A DNA stretch of 36,064 bases, from positions 1 through 36,064 of the forward strand of contig CADBBP010000017.1 in assembly GCA_902792855.1 (NCBI GenBank). Direction: 5' to 3'. Under the pieces are notes generated by a model, which was not told the origin of the DNA, made no database searches, and saw only the letters and a list, made by a program, of their open reading frames with translations. The translations under genes and the position numbers were made by a program. Positions 34,536 to 36,064 of the stretch are shown piece by piece. Numbering within the stretch: the stretch's first letter is position 1; every line of letters begins with the position of its first letter. The DNA is from an uncultured Prevotellaceae bacterium. GTDB lineage: Bacteria; Bacteroidota; Bacteroidia; Bacteroidales; Bacteroidaceae.

Positions 34536-34709
34536 GTTTTTATTCTTGTTATTTGATAATTGCTACATTAATGTTCTTAAAACTCACACTATTATCAATA
34601 GCAATAGGTTTCCTGACAACTATTCAGTTGTAAGAAATTATGCTATGTCAATAATGTCATCTGCCTTGATGGTGAAATACAAAATAAGCAAATGTTTTGA
34701 ATGATATGG

Positions 34710-34741
34710 CAAAGGTATTAAGAAATAGTGAAATCTCCAAA
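34710..34741 (-). promoter_or_regulatory. Promoter for the lipoprotein gene
   Basis: On the minus strand TTTG (34738-34741), exactly 20 bases, TACCTTTG (34710-34717): a perfect match. The lipoprotein start lies about 170 bases downstream. Confidence 0.75.
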
Positions 34742-34796
34742 AATACAAGCCTTTTTTTATTTGGCGTTTCCTACACCTCAAAAAACGATGGCATTA

Positions 34797-34828
34797 TTTG
34801 CAAGAATGGAAAAATAGAACTATTTTTG
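34797..34828 (+). promoter_or_regulatory. Promoter for the small secreted protein
   Basis: TTTG (34797-34800), 20 bases, TATTTTTG (34821-34828): a perfect match to the Bacteroidetes consensus. The first ATG is about 10 bases after the expected transcript start. Confidence 0.75.
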
Positions 34829-34844
34829 CAGAGGAAGACAAAAG

Positions 34845-35558
34845 ATGAATAAACATAAAACCTTTTTATTGATGAAAAAGTTCTTTTTGATGACCTTGTT
34901 CACGCTGATTACCGGCATGACAGCAGTAGGTCAGAATTTGTTCAGCGGCTCAACAGACTTGGAAATAATAGCCAACGAATGGGAGAAGACAATCCTGACG
35001 GATGTGCCTGATGGCTCTCTCGCCACCATGCTTGACTGCTTCAATAAGAAGTGGCCCACATGGATGCTTCGCTCAGCTGTCAAAACGATGAAAAAAGGGG
35101 TGGATGGACGAGAAACTTATAACAATGACCAGATTGTTGTCCGCAACAAGCCTAAGAACGGTTTTGTTGAGGTTAACTGGTGGGGTGATGCTGAACGACT
35201 CGAATTCATGAGAGCGTGTTACTGGAAACGTTCCAATGGGCACCGTTTGCTCGGAATATATTTTGGCGGGACTAACAGCTATCCCAACATACATTTCGTT
35301 TGTTTCTACGACTACGACATGAAGAGACACACCCTTACGCCTGAACCGCAAATCATTGATGGTTTCCGGACAACGGAAGACAGGAAATTCTACTATGATT
35401 TGCCAGAAGAAGGCAAGGAGTTGCGAATTACTGAATATGGTTCACAGGGCAACTTCGTTCACATCTTCAAATGGGACGGCATGAAGCCCGTGTTTTCAAA
35501 ATCAGAGAAGATAAAAGACGAAGTCGATGAAGAGCATTGTGATGAGGAAGAGGAGTAA
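34845..35558 (+). CDS. Secreted protein of unknown function with an acidic C-terminus
   Basis: 237 residues from ATG 34845; ATG 34872 (MKKFFLMTLFTLITGMTAVGQ) gives a cleaner signal peptide and may be the true start. The export signal ends near GQ (residue 30). I do not recognise the mature part. It has a DUF4252-like feel at the start (ANEWEKTILTDVPDG, FNKKWPTWMLRSAVKTMKKG) and a run of beta-strand sequence later (VEVNWWGDAERLEFMRACYWKR, LLGIYFGG), but I would not assign a family. The end is unusually acidic (KIKDEVDEEHCDEEEE). Because no lipobox is present it is periplasmic or secreted. It sits alone between two gaps and has its own strong promoter. Confidence 0.75.
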   Translation: MNKHKTFLLMKKFFLMTLFTLITGMTAVGQNLFSGSTDLEIIANEWEKTILTDVPDGSLATMLDCFNKKWPTWMLRSAVKTMKKGVDGRETYNNDQIVVRNKPKNGFVEVNWWGDAERLEFMRACYWKRSNGHRLLGIYFGGTNSYPNIHFVCFYDYDMKRHTLTPEPQIIDGFRTTEDRKFYYDLPEEGKELRITEYGSQGNFVHIFKWDGMKPVFSKSEKIKDEVDEEHCDEEEE

Positions 35559-35716
35559 TAGCTATCATCAAAAGCCAGGCTATGAGACACACCCAAATTT
35601 GGATTTGTCTGGCGTGCCCCGAAAAGGAACACACTGCCCTCTTTCACATCTTCAATTTGAAGGATTCTTTCTATTATAGTGATGGTTCTTATGGCATACA
35701 ACTCCGTATTTTCCTG

Positions 35717-35747
35717 CAAATATACAACTTTTGGTTGGAATTGCAAA
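35717..35747 (-). promoter_or_regulatory. Consensus promoter pointing into the 3' end of the secreted protein gene
   Basis: On the minus strand TTTG (35744-35747), 19 bases, TATATTTG (35717-35724). There is no obvious gene downstream on that strand; the transcript would cross the hairpin and run antisense to the neighbouring gene. Confidence 0.55.
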
Positions 35748-35861
35748 GAAACATCAAAAATAATTGACAATCAACGATTATTCATTAATTCTTTCTCGTT
35801 ATCCGTCCTTTTCGGATAATCAAATATTTATAAGCTGGCGGGTGGCGACACTCCGTTGTAT

Positions 35862-35925
35862 CGTTATGACGTTATGTCGTTATCCCGTTATATCGTTATC
35901 CCGTTATCCCGTTATACCGTCATAA
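35862..35925. repeat. Eight 8-bp tandem repeats (CGTTATnn)
   Basis: CGTTATGA, CGTTATGT, CGTTATCC, CGTTATAT, CGTTATCC, CGTTATCC, CGTTATAC and CGTCATAA run without gaps. The first six bases are nearly constant and the last two vary. Confidence 0.9.
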
Positions 35926-35927
35926 CT

Positions 35928-35966
35928 TTAAACCTCTTAAACCCTTAAACTCTTAAACTCTTAATC
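35928..35966. repeat. Five TTAAAC repeats with 8-9 base period
   Basis: TTAAAC occurs at 35928, 35937, 35945, 35953 and (as TTAATC) 35961, mostly 8 bases apart. It follows directly on the CGTTAT array and ends at the stop codon of the dockerin-like gene. Confidence 0.85.
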
Positions 35967-35969
35967 CCC

Positions 35970-36064
35970 TTATGCCCCATTATTGAGCACGAGCCACACG
36001 ATGCTCATCACGTCGGTGACATCGAGTTCGCCGTCGGCGTTGATGTCCGCCTCATTTATGTAGA
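35970..36064 (-). CDS. C-terminal dockerin-like (EF-hand) end of a gene entering from the right
   Basis: On the minus strand a frame runs from the window edge to TAA at 35970-35972, 31 codons. It contains DINADGELDVTDVMSIV, which has the DxNxDGxxDxxD calcium-loop spacing of a type I dockerin repeat, and ends WLVLNNGA. In Prevotella and relatives such tails often close large secreted proteins. The body of the protein lies outside the window, so nothing else can be said. Confidence 0.8.
   Translation of the reverse strand, partial: YINEADINADGELDVTDVMSIVWLVLNNGA

Larger units (their letters stand above)
34536..34844. other. Gap with divergent promoters and a structured leader
   Basis: No gene seen. 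It holds two back-to-back consensus promoters (described separately). Between the left promoter and the lipoprotein start, the leader has two small hairpins (ACAACT/AGTTGT at 34616-34631; CTATT/AATAG around 34588-34600) and a 7-base inverted pair (ATTGCTA 34559-34565, TAGCAAT 34599-34605) that competes with the second hairpin. No start codon with a long frame lies in it. Confidence 0.5.
35559..35969. other. Gap with hairpin, antisense promoter and repeat arrays
   Basis: No confident gene. From left to right: an imperfect hairpin at about 35575-35621 (GCCAG/CTGGC ends with CCAAATTTGG at the tip), a minus-strand frame without ATG inside the expected transcript, a minus-strand consensus promoter (35717-35747), an AT-rich stretch, and two tandem-repeat arrays of 8-base units. 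Short open frames exist on both strands; none has a convincing start. Confidence 0.5.

Noticed and set aside
34845..35558. Assignment of the secreted protein to a DUF4252-type family
   Set aside because: Size and export fit, but I cannot point to a conserved motif, so it is left as unknown.
35862..35966. CRISPR array
   Set aside because: Units are 8 bases without spacers; no cas genes are present.

Overview
The window is chromosomal DNA from a member of the Bacteroidales, most likely Prevotella or a close relative. The evidence is the gene content and order of the cell-division cluster, the absence of Shine-Dalgarno sites, and repeated promoters of the Bacteroidetes type (TTTG, 19-20 bases, TAnnTTTG). 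The genus is an inference from protein style and cannot be proved without a search.

Left part (1-13.6 kb). A secreted beta-helix-like protein runs off the left edge. It is followed by a repeat-rich gap, an Rpn/PD-(D/E)XK protein with an in-frame stop, gpmI, ung carrying a perfect 42-bp in-frame duplication, a DUF3109 cysteine-rich protein, an AraC regulator, a GH95 alpha-fucosidase with metY (minus strand), a fragment of a DNA cytosine methyltransferase, a secreted histidine phosphatase whose reading frame is preceded by an antitoxin-like leader, and a hybrid sensor kinase without a periplasmic sensor domain. This is metabolic and accessory material with several scars of recombination.

Middle part (13.6-17.6 kb). 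Housekeeping genes: gyrB, rpsT and tRNA-Glu(TTC) on the minus strand; recO on the plus strand, convergent with yqeY.

Right part (17.1-33.5 kb, minus strand). An almost textbook Bacteroidetes dcw (division and cell wall) operon, read from right to left: mraZ, rsmH, ftsL-like, ftsI, murE, mraY, murD, ftsW, murG, murC, ftsQ, ftsA, ftsZ, yqeY. It makes the lipid II precursor (MurC/D/E, MraY, MurG), exports and polymerises it at the septum (FtsW, FtsI) and builds the Z-ring (FtsA, FtsZ, with FtsQ and FtsL). A triple 10-bp-spaced MraZ operator sits in front of mraZ, and a second promoter with a 16-bp palindrome sits in front of murG. The striking anomaly is ftsI: the anchor/N-terminal part and the transpeptidase part lie in different frames, with a stretch of linker apparently deleted, although the gene should be essential.

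Right edge (33.6-36.06 kb). A two-module lipoprotein and a small secreted acidic-tailed protein are divergently transcribed from consensus promoters. They are followed by a gap with an antisense promoter and two arrays of 8-bp repeats, and by the C-terminus of a dockerin-like protein entering from the right.

I found no complete novel defence system. The best candidates for follow-up are the broken ftsI, the ung duplication, the stop codon at the edge of the EGRA repeat, the promoter/leader capture in front of the phosphatase, and three gaps that look like dispersed elements.
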